NCBI GenBank assembly: GCA_964472305.1
Contig: CAYYJR010000004.1
Location: forward strand, 62,001-126,000
Reading direction: 5' to 3'
Length of the DNA stretch: 64,000 bases
Source: CAYYJR01 sp964472305
GTDB lineage: Bacteria; Armatimonadota; Hebobacteria; CAIYQO01
Shown: one piece after another, positions 34,014-43,018 of the stretch
Layout: the number at the start of each line of letters is the position of its first letter
Position numbering within the stretch: position 1 is the first letter of the stretch
Program-made: the position numbers and the translations under genes
Notes under the pieces: generated by a model
What the model saw: the letters and a program-made list of their open reading frames with translations, nothing else
What the model was told of the DNA's origin: nothing
The model's database searches: none

Positions 34014-34763
34014 CTATCGTGTGAACAGGCTTCGCACATTCAGTTCAACCTGCATCGCCAACTCCCGCGGCTTCTCGCCGCGCAGTTCGGCGATGCAGCG
34101 GAGCACGCGGGGGAGGTGGGCGGGTTCGGCGCAGTCGGCGGGGATGCCGTCGAGGGCCATGTAGGGGGCGTCGGTTTCCAGCAGCAGGCGGTCGGCGGGG
34201 ACGACGGCGGCGGCTTCGTGGGCGCGGCGCGCGTTGGGGCGGGTGACCATGCCGGCGAAGCCGAGATACAGCCCCAGCGCCAAGCAGTCGCGCAGGATTT
34301 CCCGACTGCCGGAGAAGGCGTGCACCACCCCGCGCACCGGCGGACCCTCGCGCAGGCAGGCGAGCAGGCGGTCCCAGCGACGGCGGCAGTGCAGCAGTAC
34401 CGGCAGGTCGCGCTCGGCGGCGAACGCGAGTTGCGCGCGAAACACGTCTTCCTGCCGTGCGGCATCGGTATCCACTGCGCCGTCCAGCCCGATCTCGCCG
34501 ATGGCGACCAGCCGCGGGTCGTCGAGCAGGCGCGGCAACCAGTCGAGGTTGCTCTCCGTGTTGACGAACCACGGATGCAATCCGACGGCGGGGCGAATGG
34601 CGGGGTAACCGGCAGCCATCGCCAGCGCGCGAAAGGAACTCTGCGCGTCCCACCCCGGCGTCACCACCTCCGTCACCCCAACGTCGGCGGCGCGATCGAG
34701 CACCTCCCCCACCCGTCCGGTGAAGAGCGGACTATTCAGATGGCAATGCGTATCGGTCAGCAT
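34014..34763 (-). CDS. tatD: TatD-family metal-dependent deoxyribonuclease
   Basis: 249 residues, typical length. The TIM-barrel amidohydrolase metal ligands are seen in TDTHCHLNSP, AIGEIGLDGA, LLHCRRRW, VVHAFSGS and LLLETDAPY. The family acts as a 3'-5' exonuclease or DNase in repair. It starts 41 bases after the barrel-sandwich gene on the same strand, so they are probably co-transcribed. The ribosome-binding site is weak, consistent with coupling. Confidence 0.93.
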   Translation of the reverse strand: MLTDTHCHLNSPLFTGRVGEVLDRAADVGVTEVVTPGWDAQSSFRALAMAAGYPAIRPAVGLHPWFVNTESNLDWLPRLLDDPRLVAIGEIGLDGAVDTDAARQEDVFRAQLAFAAERDLPVLLHCRRRWDRLLACLREGPPVRGVVHAFSGSREILRDCLALGLYLGFAGMVTRPNARRAHEAAAVVPADRLLLETDAPYMALDGIPADCAEPAHLPRVLRCIAELRGEKPRELAMQVELNVRSLFTR

Positions 34764-34804
34764 GCCTCAACACCGACCATCCCGACTCCTGACCCGCTCC
34801 CGCT

Positions 34805-35920
34805 TCATTCCTGGATAATCTCCACGTTGGCACGCGGCACCAGCGTAGTCTCGCCGTCGTCCAGCCGCACTTCCACCACCCGGACCATGGCCTCCGTTTC
34901 GATTTTATGCAGTTCGGGTGGGAGAGCGGCGACGGTGGCGAACTGGCCGAAATACGGTTCGCGAATCAGCCGCACGCGTACGCCGGTGACCAGCTCGCTG
35001 TTACCGGCGGCAGGCGCATCGACGGCGGCATGACCGGGGACGATAATTTCCGGACGGATGACGCCGGCGCGAATCTGGGTAGCGCCATTGACGGATGCGG
35101 TCTGTCCTTGCAGGGAATGCAACAGTTCGAACGTGCGCGTTGCCATGGCAAGCCGGCCGAAGCCCTCGGTGAGAATCAGCGTCAGCGGCACATCTTCCTG
35201 GCCGGTAATGGCAACCCCGATGTCGTAGCCGAGGTAAGCGCGCAGCACGGCGTCGCTGACGGCGCCCACGATGAGCGCCACCGCGCCGCAGTCCGCCGCT
35301 TTGCGAATCTGCGCCATATTGGTGGTGGCGCCGCCCAACAGCACGCCTCCCGCGCACTCCGGACCCAGGCGACGCTCATCCAATGGCGCGTCGGGACCGT
35401 CCGCCACGGTCTTCAGCACGCCGCGGCGCTCGCCGCCCACGCCGAAAATCCCCTGTACCAGCGCGCCTTCGGTTGTTACCGTCACGCCATCGCCGGGCAT
35501 CACCGTGTCTACCGTGCCGGCGATATAGGCCAGCAAATCGAGCGGCACCGGCGGCTCGCGCACGCCCAGCGTGCCGGTGAGCGGGCTGATATACTCGATT
35601 ATCCCGCCGACCGGCGCGTGCAGCTTCACGCCGAACAATCCGAACAGGCCTTTTGTCTCCGCCAGCAGTTCGTCGACCGCGACGGTATCGCCCGCCTGCT
35701 TCTTCAGCAGTTGCACCGCTTCCGCCGGCGTCACGCCCAGCTTTTCCGCGGCGCGTATTGCCTGAATGTTGCCCGGCAACAACGCGCGCGCCACCACCGT
35801 ATCGGCGTCCACGCGCTGCCCCGCCTGCACCAGCACCTCGCCTTTGAGCGGCAAACGCCGCACCTTATGAATCAGAGTATGGGGGGTGACCAGCAACCCC
35901 GGAGTATACGCAGTCGGCAT
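34805..35920 (-). CDS. Uncharacterised protein with N-terminal barrel-sandwich domain
   Basis: 371 residues from ATG 35920. Residues about 18-130 look like a barrel-sandwich or biotinyl-lipoyl-like fold: LPLKGEVLVQAGQRVDADTV, then KLHAPVGGIIEYISPLTGTL, then PGDGVTV. A central Gly-rich segment (GIFGVGGERRG) and a part with IGVAITGQEDVPLTLILTEGFG follow. The last 60 residues (VTGVRVRLIREPYFGQ, VVEVRLDDGETTLVPRANVE) resemble a KOW/SH3-like barrel. I do not recognise the family. It is divergent from the DUF3866 gene and upstream of tatD. A TACAAT -10 box ends 6 bases before the ATG, so the mRNA may be leaderless. Confidence 0.7.
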   Translation of the reverse strand: MPTAYTPGLLVTPHTLIHKVRRLPLKGEVLVQAGQRVDADTVVARALLPGNIQAIRAAEKLGVTPAEAVQLLKKQAGDTVAVDELLAETKGLFGLFGVKLHAPVGGIIEYISPLTGTLGVREPPVPLDLLAYIAGTVDTVMPGDGVTVTTEGALVQGIFGVGGERRGVLKTVADGPDAPLDERRLGPECAGGVLLGGATTNMAQIRKAADCGAVALIVGAVSDAVLRAYLGYDIGVAITGQEDVPLTLILTEGFGRLAMATRTFELLHSLQGQTASVNGATQIRAGVIRPEIIVPGHAAVDAPAAGNSELVTGVRVRLIREPYFGQFATVAALPPELHKIETEAMVRVVEVRLDDGETTLVPRANVEIIQE

Positions 35921-35923
35921 GAC

Positions 35924-35935
35924 CGTATTGTACCA
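35924..35935 (-). promoter_or_regulatory. Extended -10 element, possible leaderless promoter
   Basis: On the minus strand TGG then TACAAT (35927-35932), followed by only 6 bases before ATG 35920. Transcription would begin at or next to the start codon. No ribosome-binding site is seen, which fits leaderless translation. Confidence 0.5.
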
Positions 35936-36086
35936 TAACACGCGCGTCCGCAATCCGCGACACCGGATAAACAGAGAAAATGCATAATGAGATAGCAACC
36001 ACAGAGGCACAGGGACACCACGGAAGCTGCTCGCAGTGCCTGCGTGCCGCTATGGTGCCATGCCTGTCAGGAAACGGAGAGCCGGA

Positions 36087-37181
36087 ATGCCGATGACGCT
36101 GATTGCGCGACGGGGAGTGCTGGAGCGCAAGCTCGCCACACACGAGGGAATTGAGTTGTGGGTTGTCTACGTCGACCGGGTAGCCGTGGAGGCCATCCTC
36201 TATCCGCAGTTGGTCGGACCGGGTATGCCGGGTGCGCGGGTCATGCTGAACACCACCGCGGCGGAACTCGGTTTGCCCACCGGCGCGCTGCCGGTGGTCA
36301 TCGCTCTCGCGGATATCGGTGGACCGCTGTTGCCGGAACGGGTGACGGGTGAGGATGGGCGAACGCTCAAGCTGCGCGGCACGCCGTTGCAGTTGCGCGT
36401 GCTGACGGTCGGAGAAGCGGCCAGTCCGCACCATGTGCGCATGACGGCGACGGAGCGTCTGCGGGGAACGCCGGTGGTGTGCCTGAGCGGGCACGAACAA
36501 CTGGCGGCCGCCGCCGGAGGCGTGAAAGCGGTGCATGCCGGGCTGCGTGTCGTGTTGGTGATGACTGACGCCGGCGCGTTGCCGTTTTTCGCCGGGGGTC
36601 AGGCTTGCCGGCTGGCGGACGTGCGCCTGGTGGATGCGGATATCACGACCGGCCAGGCCTTTGGGGGCACGCTGGAAACACCGGACCTGTACACCGGACT
36701 ACTCGCTGCCGATGCGGTGGTTGCCGCGCAGGTGATCCTAATCGGACCGGGTCCGGATGTGTCCCGTGATGCCGCGCCCTTCAGCAGCGCCGCCACCGGG
36801 TTGGCAATGGCGATTAACGCCGTCGCGGCACTGGACGGTCATCCCATCGCCGCACCCCGCGGCGATTTCTCCGGCGCGGACGGACAGGTTGGGCTTGACC
36901 GCGACAGCCTGATCGCGCTGGGGCGGTTAGCGCTGGCGGATGCGGTACTGGCACTGCCGTTGCTGCCGCCGGATCAATGCGAGCTGCTGCGCGCGCAACT
37001 GGATCAGGATACTCTGCGGCGCCATACCCCGCACTACGCCGACGCCGCGCCCGGACTCGATTATTGCCGGGAAAACGGCATCCCGCTGCACGCCCCGGGC
37101 ACAACTTACGCTGCGAATCCTTTATCATACCAGATCGCTGCCGCCGCCGGACGCCTCGCCGCCGAGATGGTGCATCAATAG
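36087..37181 (+). CDS. DUF3866 family protein
   Basis: 364 residues. ATG 36087 has GGAG about 10 bases upstream; ATG 36093 is close behind. The DUF3866 pattern is clear: GPGMPGARVMLNTTAAELGL, KLRGTPLQLRVLTV and VVLVMTDAGALPFF. DITTGQAFGGTLETPDLYTG and VILIGPGPDVSRDAA follow. In the family the corresponding motifs are NTTAveL, MTDgaALP and TvGhAFGGd. The function is unknown; conserved Asp, His and Gly-rich loops suggest an enzyme. It is divergent from the barrel-sandwich/tatD pair. Confidence 0.85.
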   Translation: MPMTLIARRGVLERKLATHEGIELWVVYVDRVAVEAILYPQLVGPGMPGARVMLNTTAAELGLPTGALPVVIALADIGGPLLPERVTGEDGRTLKLRGTPLQLRVLTVGEAASPHHVRMTATERLRGTPVVCLSGHEQLAAAAGGVKAVHAGLRVVLVMTDAGALPFFAGGQACRLADVRLVDADITTGQAFGGTLETPDLYTGLLAADAVVAAQVILIGPGPDVSRDAAPFSSAATGLAMAINAVAALDGHPIAAPRGDFSGADGQVGLDRDSLIALGRLALADAVLALPLLPPDQCELLRAQLDQDTLRRHTPHYADAAPGLDYCRENGIPLHAPGTTYAANPLSYQIAAAAGRLAAEMVHQ

Positions 37182-37566
37182 GAACCGGAAGCGGTAATTA
37201 TTCCAAAATCCTTTCCGCCTTCCCCGACGCGGAAAGGTGCACAAATATCGTGTACGCTCTGCTTCTCACTCCTGCTTGCGATGCGCCTGGTCCTGTTCGA
37301 TGAACGGCCATCGCATTGCGATTTCACGCGATGGATATGCAACTTCCGTGTCAATTATCCGTATCATTGATAACGCAACCGCGACACTGATACTTCTGTT
37401 GTTATTTATAATTATACAATTTAATTGAGTTAACCGTTTGTATAACACCCGAATTGAGCATACTGACAATAGCAGAGATGGGTTGAGCGTATGTGTGTTC
37501 ATCCCCCACCCTTCCCCCGGGCGTGGCGGCAACCGAAGAGTAACTCTCTCACAAGGAGGCAATGCC
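37182..37566. other. Intergenic region with AT-rich promoter zone
   Basis: A 9-bp stem-loop (37210-37218 with 37229-37237) follows the DUF3866 stop. From 37320 to 37450 the sequence is markedly AT-rich, with overlapping TATAAT (37407-37412) and TACAAT (37415-37420) boxes but weak -35 elements. It probably drives the secreted paralogue pair. No gene is supported. Confidence 0.55.
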
Positions 37567-38121
37567 ATGCAATTGCGGAGGAAATGGTGGATCGTGCCGG
37601 CACTGGCGCTGGGTGCGGTGCTGCTGGCAAGCAGCCTGCATTATGCGCAAGCGGCATCGAAGCCGGCGCGCAGCGTTCACCGCGCGCGCGTAACGCAACG
37701 CACCCCCCCGAAGACAGGCACGAAGATCGTGCCGATCCTGAGCGTCGGCACACCGGGACTGCGCCTGGGAATGGCGCAGGTGAGCGGACCGGCATCGCAA
37801 ACGACCCGGGTGCAGGCCGTGCTGCAACTCGACGCCGAATACAAAGGCGTGCGAGCGAAAATCCTGGTGCCGTCGTACAGCCTGACCAGCCTGCGCCGCG
37901 TGCAACAGACCGCGGTGACGGCGGTGGTACAGTACCAACTAATCGACTTCACCCCACACAAAAAAGCACAGCAGGCATCTCCCCCACCGAACACCTGCCC
38001 CGCAAACACGCCGACCGTTACGCCGCGCGGCAACGTGCATCACGACAACGGTTGGCATGGACGACACAATAAACATGGCCGGCAGGGCCGCGGCAACGAT
38101 GAGAAACGGAAGGGAGACTGA
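37567..38121 (+). CDS. Secreted protein of unknown function (paralogue A)
   Basis: 184 residues from ATG 37567, with AAGGAGG upstream. A signal peptide (residues about 8-29, WWIVPALALGAVLLASSLHY, then AQA) is followed by a basic linker. A domain of about 95 residues carries TKIVPILSVG, GMAQVSGPAS, TRVQAVLQLDA, AKILVPSYSL and AVTAVVQYQLIDF. The C-terminal 45 residues are low-complexity, rich in Pro, His, Asn and Gly. The core aligns with the next gene, so the two are tandem paralogues. Function is unknown; it is exported to the periplasm or surface. Confidence 0.7.
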   Translation: MQLRRKWWIVPALALGAVLLASSLHYAQAASKPARSVHRARVTQRTPPKTGTKIVPILSVGTPGLRLGMAQVSGPASQTTRVQAVLQLDAEYKGVRAKILVPSYSLTSLRRVQQTAVTAVVQYQLIDFTPHKKAQQASPPPNTCPANTPTVTPRGNVHHDNGWHGRHNKHGRQGRGNDEKRKGD

Positions 38122-38122
38122 C

Positions 38123-38575
38123 ATGCGACAATGGCGCTTGTGGAAACATACCGGCGTGCTGATCGTGGCGCTGCTCGCGGGCAGCCTGCTCACCGGCACC
38201 TTCATCGCTCAGGCTCGACCCATCACCACCACCGACGTATTGAAAGTCGGCGGCGCGCTGCTGGTGGTCAATCAACTCGGCGATAAAATGGACAACTTCA
38301 TCAACGACCTGCTGCGGCAGCGCAAAGCCGAACAGCAGGGTGCGACAAAGGTCGTACCCATCTTCTCCATGGGCCAGGGCGCCTACATCGGCGCTGTGCA
38401 GGTGATCGGCGTACCGTCGCTGGTGCGGCGCGTACAGGCGGTGGCGGCGGTCGATGCGGTGCTGAACAAATTCGCCGGCACCATGCTGGTGCCCATCAGC
38501 ACCAAAATGCCCGGAAGTAAACTCGCCCGCGTCAACGGGGTCGGCGTCTCGGCGATCATCGATCTGAAGTTGTAG
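38123..38575 (+). CDS. Secreted protein of unknown function (paralogue B)
   Basis: 150 residues from ATG 38123, one base after the stop of paralogue A, with GGGAG upstream. A signal peptide (residues about 9-30) ends at FIAQA. A helical stretch (VLKVGGALLVVNQLG, then DKMDNFINDLL) precedes the shared domain: TKVVPIFSMG, GAVQVIGVPS, RRVQAVAAVDA, GTMLVPIST and GVGVSAIIDLKL. The order and spacing follow paralogue A. The tight spacing means one transcript. No family recognised. Confidence 0.7.
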   Translation: MRQWRLWKHTGVLIVALLAGSLLTGTFIAQARPITTTDVLKVGGALLVVNQLGDKMDNFINDLLRQRKAEQQGATKVVPIFSMGQGAYIGAVQVIGVPSLVRRVQAVAAVDAVLNKFAGTMLVPISTKMPGSKLARVNGVGVSAIIDLKL

Positions 38576-38600
38576 CCAGGACGCAACGCGAGGAAAATCC

Positions 38601-38634
38601 GGCGCCGGTCATGACGATGACCGGCGCCCGTTGT
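38601..38634 (+). terminator. Intrinsic terminator after the secreted pair
   Basis: A 12-bp stem (38601-38612 with 38617-38628) and a GACG loop, followed by CGTTGTTT. Confidence 0.75.
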
Positions 38635-38784
38635 TTACCACTGACATCAGGACAGCCTGAATCCGTCAAATACGCATGCCGACCTACTTTCGCAATACAA
38701 GCGACTCGTGTATGATAGGCCATCAAAAACTCATGCAATATTGCCGGCGTTGCCGGGAGTCGTGCATGCGATAAGGAGTAGATT

Positions 38785-39213
38785 ATGGCGCAGGCCACTA
38801 CCGGCGACACCGTGCGCGTGCACTACACCGGCCGTCTGGAGGACGGTTCCACGTTCGACAGTTCCGCGGGACGCGAGCCGCTGGAGTTCACCCTTGGCGC
38901 GCACCAAGTGATCGCCGGCTTCGAAAACGGCGTCACCGGCATGGAAACCGGCGAGACGAAAACCGTCACCATTCCGCCCGAGCAGGCATACGGCCCCCAG
39001 CGTGCCGATATGATCGCCGTATTCGAACGCGAAAAATTCCCACCGGAGATGCCGTTGACGGTGGGTGAGCAACTGCACCTGCGCACGCAGGATGGACACC
39101 CCGTCGCGGTCACCGTCACCGAAGTGACGGACAGCCAGGTTACCCTCGACGCAAACCACCCGCTGGCCGGCAAAACGCTCATCTTCGATCTGGAGTTGAC
39201 CGAGATCGTGTAA
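38785..39213 (+). CDS. FKBP-type peptidyl-prolyl isomerase (SlyD-like)
   Basis: 142 residues, with AAGGAG before the ATG. The FKBP half has VRVHYTGRLEDGSTFDSS, EFTLGAHQVIAGFENGVTGM and TVTIPPEQAYGP. The inserted IF (chaperone) domain, about residues 70-125, follows, and LDANHPLAGKTLIFDLELTEI closes the fold. This is the SlyD layout without the His-rich metal-binding tail. It assists protein folding in the cytoplasm. Terminators lie on both sides, so it is a single-gene unit. Confidence 0.93.
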   Translation: MAQATTGDTVRVHYTGRLEDGSTFDSSAGREPLEFTLGAHQVIAGFENGVTGMETGETKTVTIPPEQAYGPQRADMIAVFEREKFPPEMPLTVGEQLHLRTQDGHPVAVTVTEVTDSQVTLDANHPLAGKTLIFDLELTEIV

Positions 39214-39301
39214 GATCACGAGGAGGACGGCGTGGCTGGTTTGCACGCTCACCACAGGTGCGCTCGAGCTTTCAGACGCGAGTCTTCGTCGAGCATAAAA
39301 C

Positions 39302-39342
39302 AAAGGACGTAACAGACAACAATCTCTGTTACGTCCTTTTGT
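39302..39342. terminator. Bidirectional terminator between FKBP and DegT genes
   Basis: A perfect 14-bp stem (39302-39315 with 39326-39339) around a 10-base loop. TTTTGTT follows on the plus strand and GTTTTAT on the minus strand. Confidence 0.88.
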
Positions 39343-39433
39343 TCAGATGCGAAAGCGATGCTTATCTGGAAGCTCGGGCGCATCCGTGGTAAGCATGACA
39401 AACCAGCCGCGCCACCTTTGCGCATCGCCCCCG

Positions 39434-40810
39434 TTAGATCCACTTTGCCGCGCCCGGGTCGGGCGTGCAGTAAGCGGCAAGTACCTTGTTCAGGCCGGCG
39501 GCGATATTATCGCAATCCTCATCGCTGTACCACTGATCGAATTCGACCGTCACCTCGCGCGCGTAGAGGTCGCGAGCGACGGGGCAAATATTGTCATAAC
39601 TGACTTGTCCGCCTTTGGTCAGGTATCGCGGATCATCGAAGACCGAGCCGCCGGGGATGTGGCCGGTTTTGAGGATGATCGGGAACATACAATTGGCGAC
39701 GTGCCAGTCGGGGGCGTGACCGTCGCCGCGCGTTCTGGCGCTGATACCTTCGGCCTGCAGCGCCGTCGCGATCTGTTGACTGAGGGCATAGGTTGCCGGG
39801 AAGAAACGCAACTGGTAGCCGATGTAGCCATCGGGATCGGGTATCGCCTGCGGAGTGATTTCGCGGCACGCCAGCAATTGCTCGCGCACGCGGCGGCTGA
39901 CATGCCGATAGCGGGTGCAGTAATCGTCGACCTTGCCCAGTTGAATCATGTCGATAGCCGCTTCCAGTTCGTTCAGGCGATAGTTGGTGCCGGGGAACAA
40001 CTCGCCGTCGTAACGCGGAGCGGCGAAACGGTCGGGACGCCACAAACCGCCCGCCTCGGCAAGCTGGCACACGCGGTCGAACAGCCGTTGATCGTTGGTA
40101 ATCACCATGCCGCCTTCAGCACCACCGATAATTTTATATGCGGAGATGCTGAAGCAACCGATGTCGCCGATGGTGCCGACATATTGCCCGTGATACCGGC
40201 CGCCGGGGGCCTGCGCGCAGTCTTCAATCACCTTCAGGTGATGTTTGCGCGCGATCGCCATGATGGGCGCCAGATCGCACACGTTGCCCCAGTGATGCGT
40301 CGGCGCCACCGCCACCGTGCGTGGGGTGATGCACGCCTCGATTTTCGTCGGATCGAGCAACAGCGAGGTATCCACATCGCAAAACACCGGCACGCCGCCC
40401 GCCAATATCACCGCTGATGCGGTGGCAGAGAAACCCAGCCCCGGCACGATCACCTCGGTGCCTGGACCGACGCCGACGGCGACAAACGCGCTGTGTAAGG
40501 CGCCGGTGCCGCTGCTGGTGCCCAGCGCGAACCGCACCCCGAACTTCTCACGCGCCAGTGCTTCGTACGCATCACCCTTGGTCTCCGGCGGGAACGCGGT
40601 AATATAACGGGCAAGGTTGGGACCGCCGCCGATGAAATCATCATTGCTGACTGCCGTTTTGATGCGTGCCAACGCTTCCGGTTTGAATCCGAAACGTTCG
40701 ACGACAGAGAAAAACTCCTCTACGCCTATCTTCGGCTCAGGAGTTCCGGTCATGCCCGGAAACGCCTTGGGTCCGCCATTGATAGCCAACTCATTCACAA
40801 TCTTCTGCAT
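39434..40810 (-). CDS. DegT/DnrJ/EryC1/StrS-family PLP aminotransferase
   Basis: 458 residues from ATG 40810, with GAGGAGA upstream. The PLP fold shows ALGTSSGTGALHSAFVAVGV, EVIVPGLGFSATASAVILAG, VIEDCAQAPGGRYHGQYVGT and CFSISAYKIIGGAEGGM. The Lys in SAYK is the expected Schiff-base residue, and NYRLNELEAAI follows. It is longer than sugar aminotransferases (about 370-400) because of a C-terminal extension (DICP-like DNICPVARDLYAREVTVEFD). Close relatives annotate as sugar or inositol aminotransferases. No nucleotide-sugar genes adjoin it. Confidence 0.88.
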   Translation of the reverse strand: MQKIVNELAINGGPKAFPGMTGTPEPKIGVEEFFSVVERFGFKPEALARIKTAVSNDDFIGGGPNLARYITAFPPETKGDAYEALAREKFGVRFALGTSSGTGALHSAFVAVGVGPGTEVIVPGLGFSATASAVILAGGVPVFCDVDTSLLLDPTKIEACITPRTVAVAPTHHWGNVCDLAPIMAIARKHHLKVIEDCAQAPGGRYHGQYVGTIGDIGCFSISAYKIIGGAEGGMVITNDQRLFDRVCQLAEAGGLWRPDRFAAPRYDGELFPGTNYRLNELEAAIDMIQLGKVDDYCTRYRHVSRRVREQLLACREITPQAIPDPDGYIGYQLRFFPATYALSQQIATALQAEGISARTRGDGHAPDWHVANCMFPIILKTGHIPGGSVFDDPRYLTKGGQVSYDNICPVARDLYAREVTVEFDQWYSDEDCDNIAAGLNKVLAAYCTPDPGAAKWI

Positions 40811-40899
40811 GTGGTATCTCCTCTGCGCGCGCCAGTTATGGGGAATACGGCGGCAGTCGCAGGACATGATAACGGAAACGTCCATTCGTTGCAATGGGG

Positions 40900-41232
40900 T
40901 TAAATCGCTCGCGGTTCGTCGGCGAGAAAGGCGGCGGGGGGGGTGCCGGTGCCGCGCAGCCGGCACAGATCACCCTCTGGACCGGAGACCAGTTCCTCGA
41001 TATGTGCCGTTGCATCGACCGGCCGGCCATCGCGGGTGATGTAGCGAATGACCAATTCGTCATCGGTGATTTCGGCGTCGATCAGGCGATGCATCACCTC
41101 CTGATTGTCGATGCCGAGGTCGATGAACCATCCGCCCCCGCGTCCACCCTTGCCCGTGTGCACCAACGGCAAAATATCATCGCCGTCCTGCGTCCGGTCG
41201 AGTACCAGGATATCATCTTCAAGTCGAATCAT
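40900..41232 (-). CDS. Hypothetical protein
   Basis: 110 residues with AGAAGGAAG before the ATG. It is acidic and strand-rich (IRLEDDILVLDRTQDGDDIL, then DDELVIRYITRDGRPVDATA) and has no signal, membrane segment or cysteine motif. It sits between the DegT gene and the GH28-like gene on the same strand. It could be a small beta-sandwich accessory protein; no family recognised. Confidence 0.6.
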   Translation of the reverse strand: MIRLEDDILVLDRTQDGDDILPLVHTGKGGRGGGWFIDLGIDNQEVMHRLIDAEITDDELVIRYITRDGRPVDATAHIEELVSGPEGDLCRLRGTGTPPAAFLADEPRAI

Positions 41233-41320
41233 CGCGTTGCTTCCTTCTGGTGTTTCTTTATAATGGACTGATCGGTTTTAACCGGACGCTCCCACTGTTC
41301 CACAGGGTGACCGGCGGCTG

Positions 41321-42760
41321 TCATTCCTCAATCACCAAATCACGCACAAACTGTCCGCACCGCAATTTCAGTGCGTCGGCATCAACGATGGCCGATTGGT
41401 GGCGCAGGCGCACGTTGCGCAAGGTGATGCCGCGTATGTCGTGTTCATCGTCGAAGCCTTCGAGCAACGACGGCGGCAGGTAGTCGCTGTCGATGGTCAC
41501 CCCGTCAAGGGTGACGTTGCGAATGCGTCCGCGCTGCTCGTCATGACCCCAGCAATCCTGGACGATGGACAGGTACAGCAGCAGCGGCTCGGTGCTCAAT
41601 GCATTGCGCGCGCCGCCCAGCCTGCCGTAGACGGAAAAATCGGCGATGCCGATCTCATGAAAGCTGACGTCACTGATAGTGGCACTGTCGGACACGCGCA
41701 CGCCCATGCACCAATGGCGCACGAACAGCACGTCGCACCGGTGATAGCTTACCCGGTTCACCGTCGCGCGCGTCTCGTAAGTAACGCCCATCGCGTAACC
41801 CCAGTCGTCCCAGAGTTGGCAGTCTTCCACCCGGACATCCGCGGCCGGCAGTTCCGGTTGTACAGTCTTCACCACAATGCTGTCGTCGTGGTTGCGCACG
41901 AAACAGCGCCGGATGCGGATTCGCTGACTGTTGACGCTGTTGATGCCGTCGCTATTCAACCGCCCGCTGATGATGCGCAAATCGTCTACTTCGACGTCGT
42001 GTGAGCCGGAGATGATAACATTCCAATTGGGTGCGTCGCGCAGCACGATACCACCGAGGCGGATACCATGCGCGTCGGCCACGCGGATCAGCTTGCGACC
42101 GGGATGCGGTATCAGGCTGCCGTCCAGGATGCCGCGCCCGGCAATGCGCACATCGTGCACCCCCGTCACGTCCAGCACTACGCCGGAGAAGAAGGTGACT
42201 TTCCACTTCTCATTGTAGGTTCCTGTCTCGCCCGGTTTCAGCACCGCCTTCACCACCGCGCCGCCGGCCAGGTAGACGGTCTGCCCGTCGCGAATGCGCA
42301 ACGACTCGACTTCGTGCACGCCGGGGCCGAAATAGATCACGTCGGGATCGTCAGGCGCGGGGATATCGGTCTCCGGCGCTCCGATAAACAGGTGCAGCGG
42401 CTGGGTGTCGCTGCCATCCAGCAGCAGCGTCAGGTGCCGCGGTTGGTCGAGGGTGAAGCGCACCACACCGTCCTCCAGCACGGGCGCGATCTCCGCCCGC
42501 GCAGGGAGCACCGTGGCGGTGATGAACGGTCGTGACGGGCGCACGCTCACCGTAACCGGCCCGGCCATGTCGAACATCGCAAATGACGCGCGTTCACCCG
42601 GGCAATCCGGCGTATGCGTCCACAGCCCTTCATGCTCCAATATCTCCGCGCGCACCCGCGCCTGATAAACGAACACCGGGCTGCCGTCCACCGTGAGCGA
42701 ATAATCGGGCGAAGGCACTTCACCCGCGGGCGCGGGCCAGCTAATCAGTTGGGTCAGCAT
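41321..42760 (-). CDS. GH28-like right-handed beta-helix glycosidase
   Basis: 479 residues from ATG 42760, with AAGGAG upstream. After an N-terminal beta-sandwich (about 1-135) comes a parallel beta-helix with repeated short strands. GRGILDGS, NSDGINSVNS and NHDDSIVVKT mirror the NTDG and GDDCIAIK catalytic aspartate blocks of family 28 polygalacturonases. VTYETRATVNRV follows. Three acidic residues (NSDG and the DD pair) are kept. No signal peptide is visible, which is unusual for a polysaccharide-degrading enzyme, so a cytoplasmic oligosaccharide role is possible. The substrate is unknown. Confidence 0.78.
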   Translation of the reverse strand: MLTQLISWPAPAGEVPSPDYSLTVDGSPVFVYQARVRAEILEHEGLWTHTPDCPGERASFAMFDMAGPVTVSVRPSRPFITATVLPARAEIAPVLEDGVVRFTLDQPRHLTLLLDGSDTQPLHLFIGAPETDIPAPDDPDVIYFGPGVHEVESLRIRDGQTVYLAGGAVVKAVLKPGETGTYNEKWKVTFFSGVVLDVTGVHDVRIAGRGILDGSLIPHPGRKLIRVADAHGIRLGGIVLRDAPNWNVIISGSHDVEVDDLRIISGRLNSDGINSVNSQRIRIRRCFVRNHDDSIVVKTVQPELPAADVRVEDCQLWDDWGYAMGVTYETRATVNRVSYHRCDVLFVRHWCMGVRVSDSATISDVSFHEIGIADFSVYGRLGGARNALSTEPLLLYLSIVQDCWGHDEQRGRIRNVTLDGVTIDSDYLPPSLLEGFDDEHDIRGITLRNVRLRHQSAIVDADALKLRCGQFVRDLVIEE

Positions 42761-43018
42761 ACTGCTCCTTCGGTGCCCGGAGGTGTTCCCGCTGCCGTTC
42801 TCGCTCCTGCACATGATCGAGTGCAGCCCAAATTCCTCCGCCTTCGGTGTTGCCGTGAGTTAGCGCAATGAAGGTAATGAGGTATTGATACGCGAGCAAG
42901 GTATTGTGGTTGATCAGACTCCCTTCTCAAGCACCGGAACAACTCAGTGCAGCCTCGTTCTCCGGAATAATTGACTGCTGCTTATACTTCGCCCAGCGGG
43001 ACAAGGTTCCTGCTGGCA

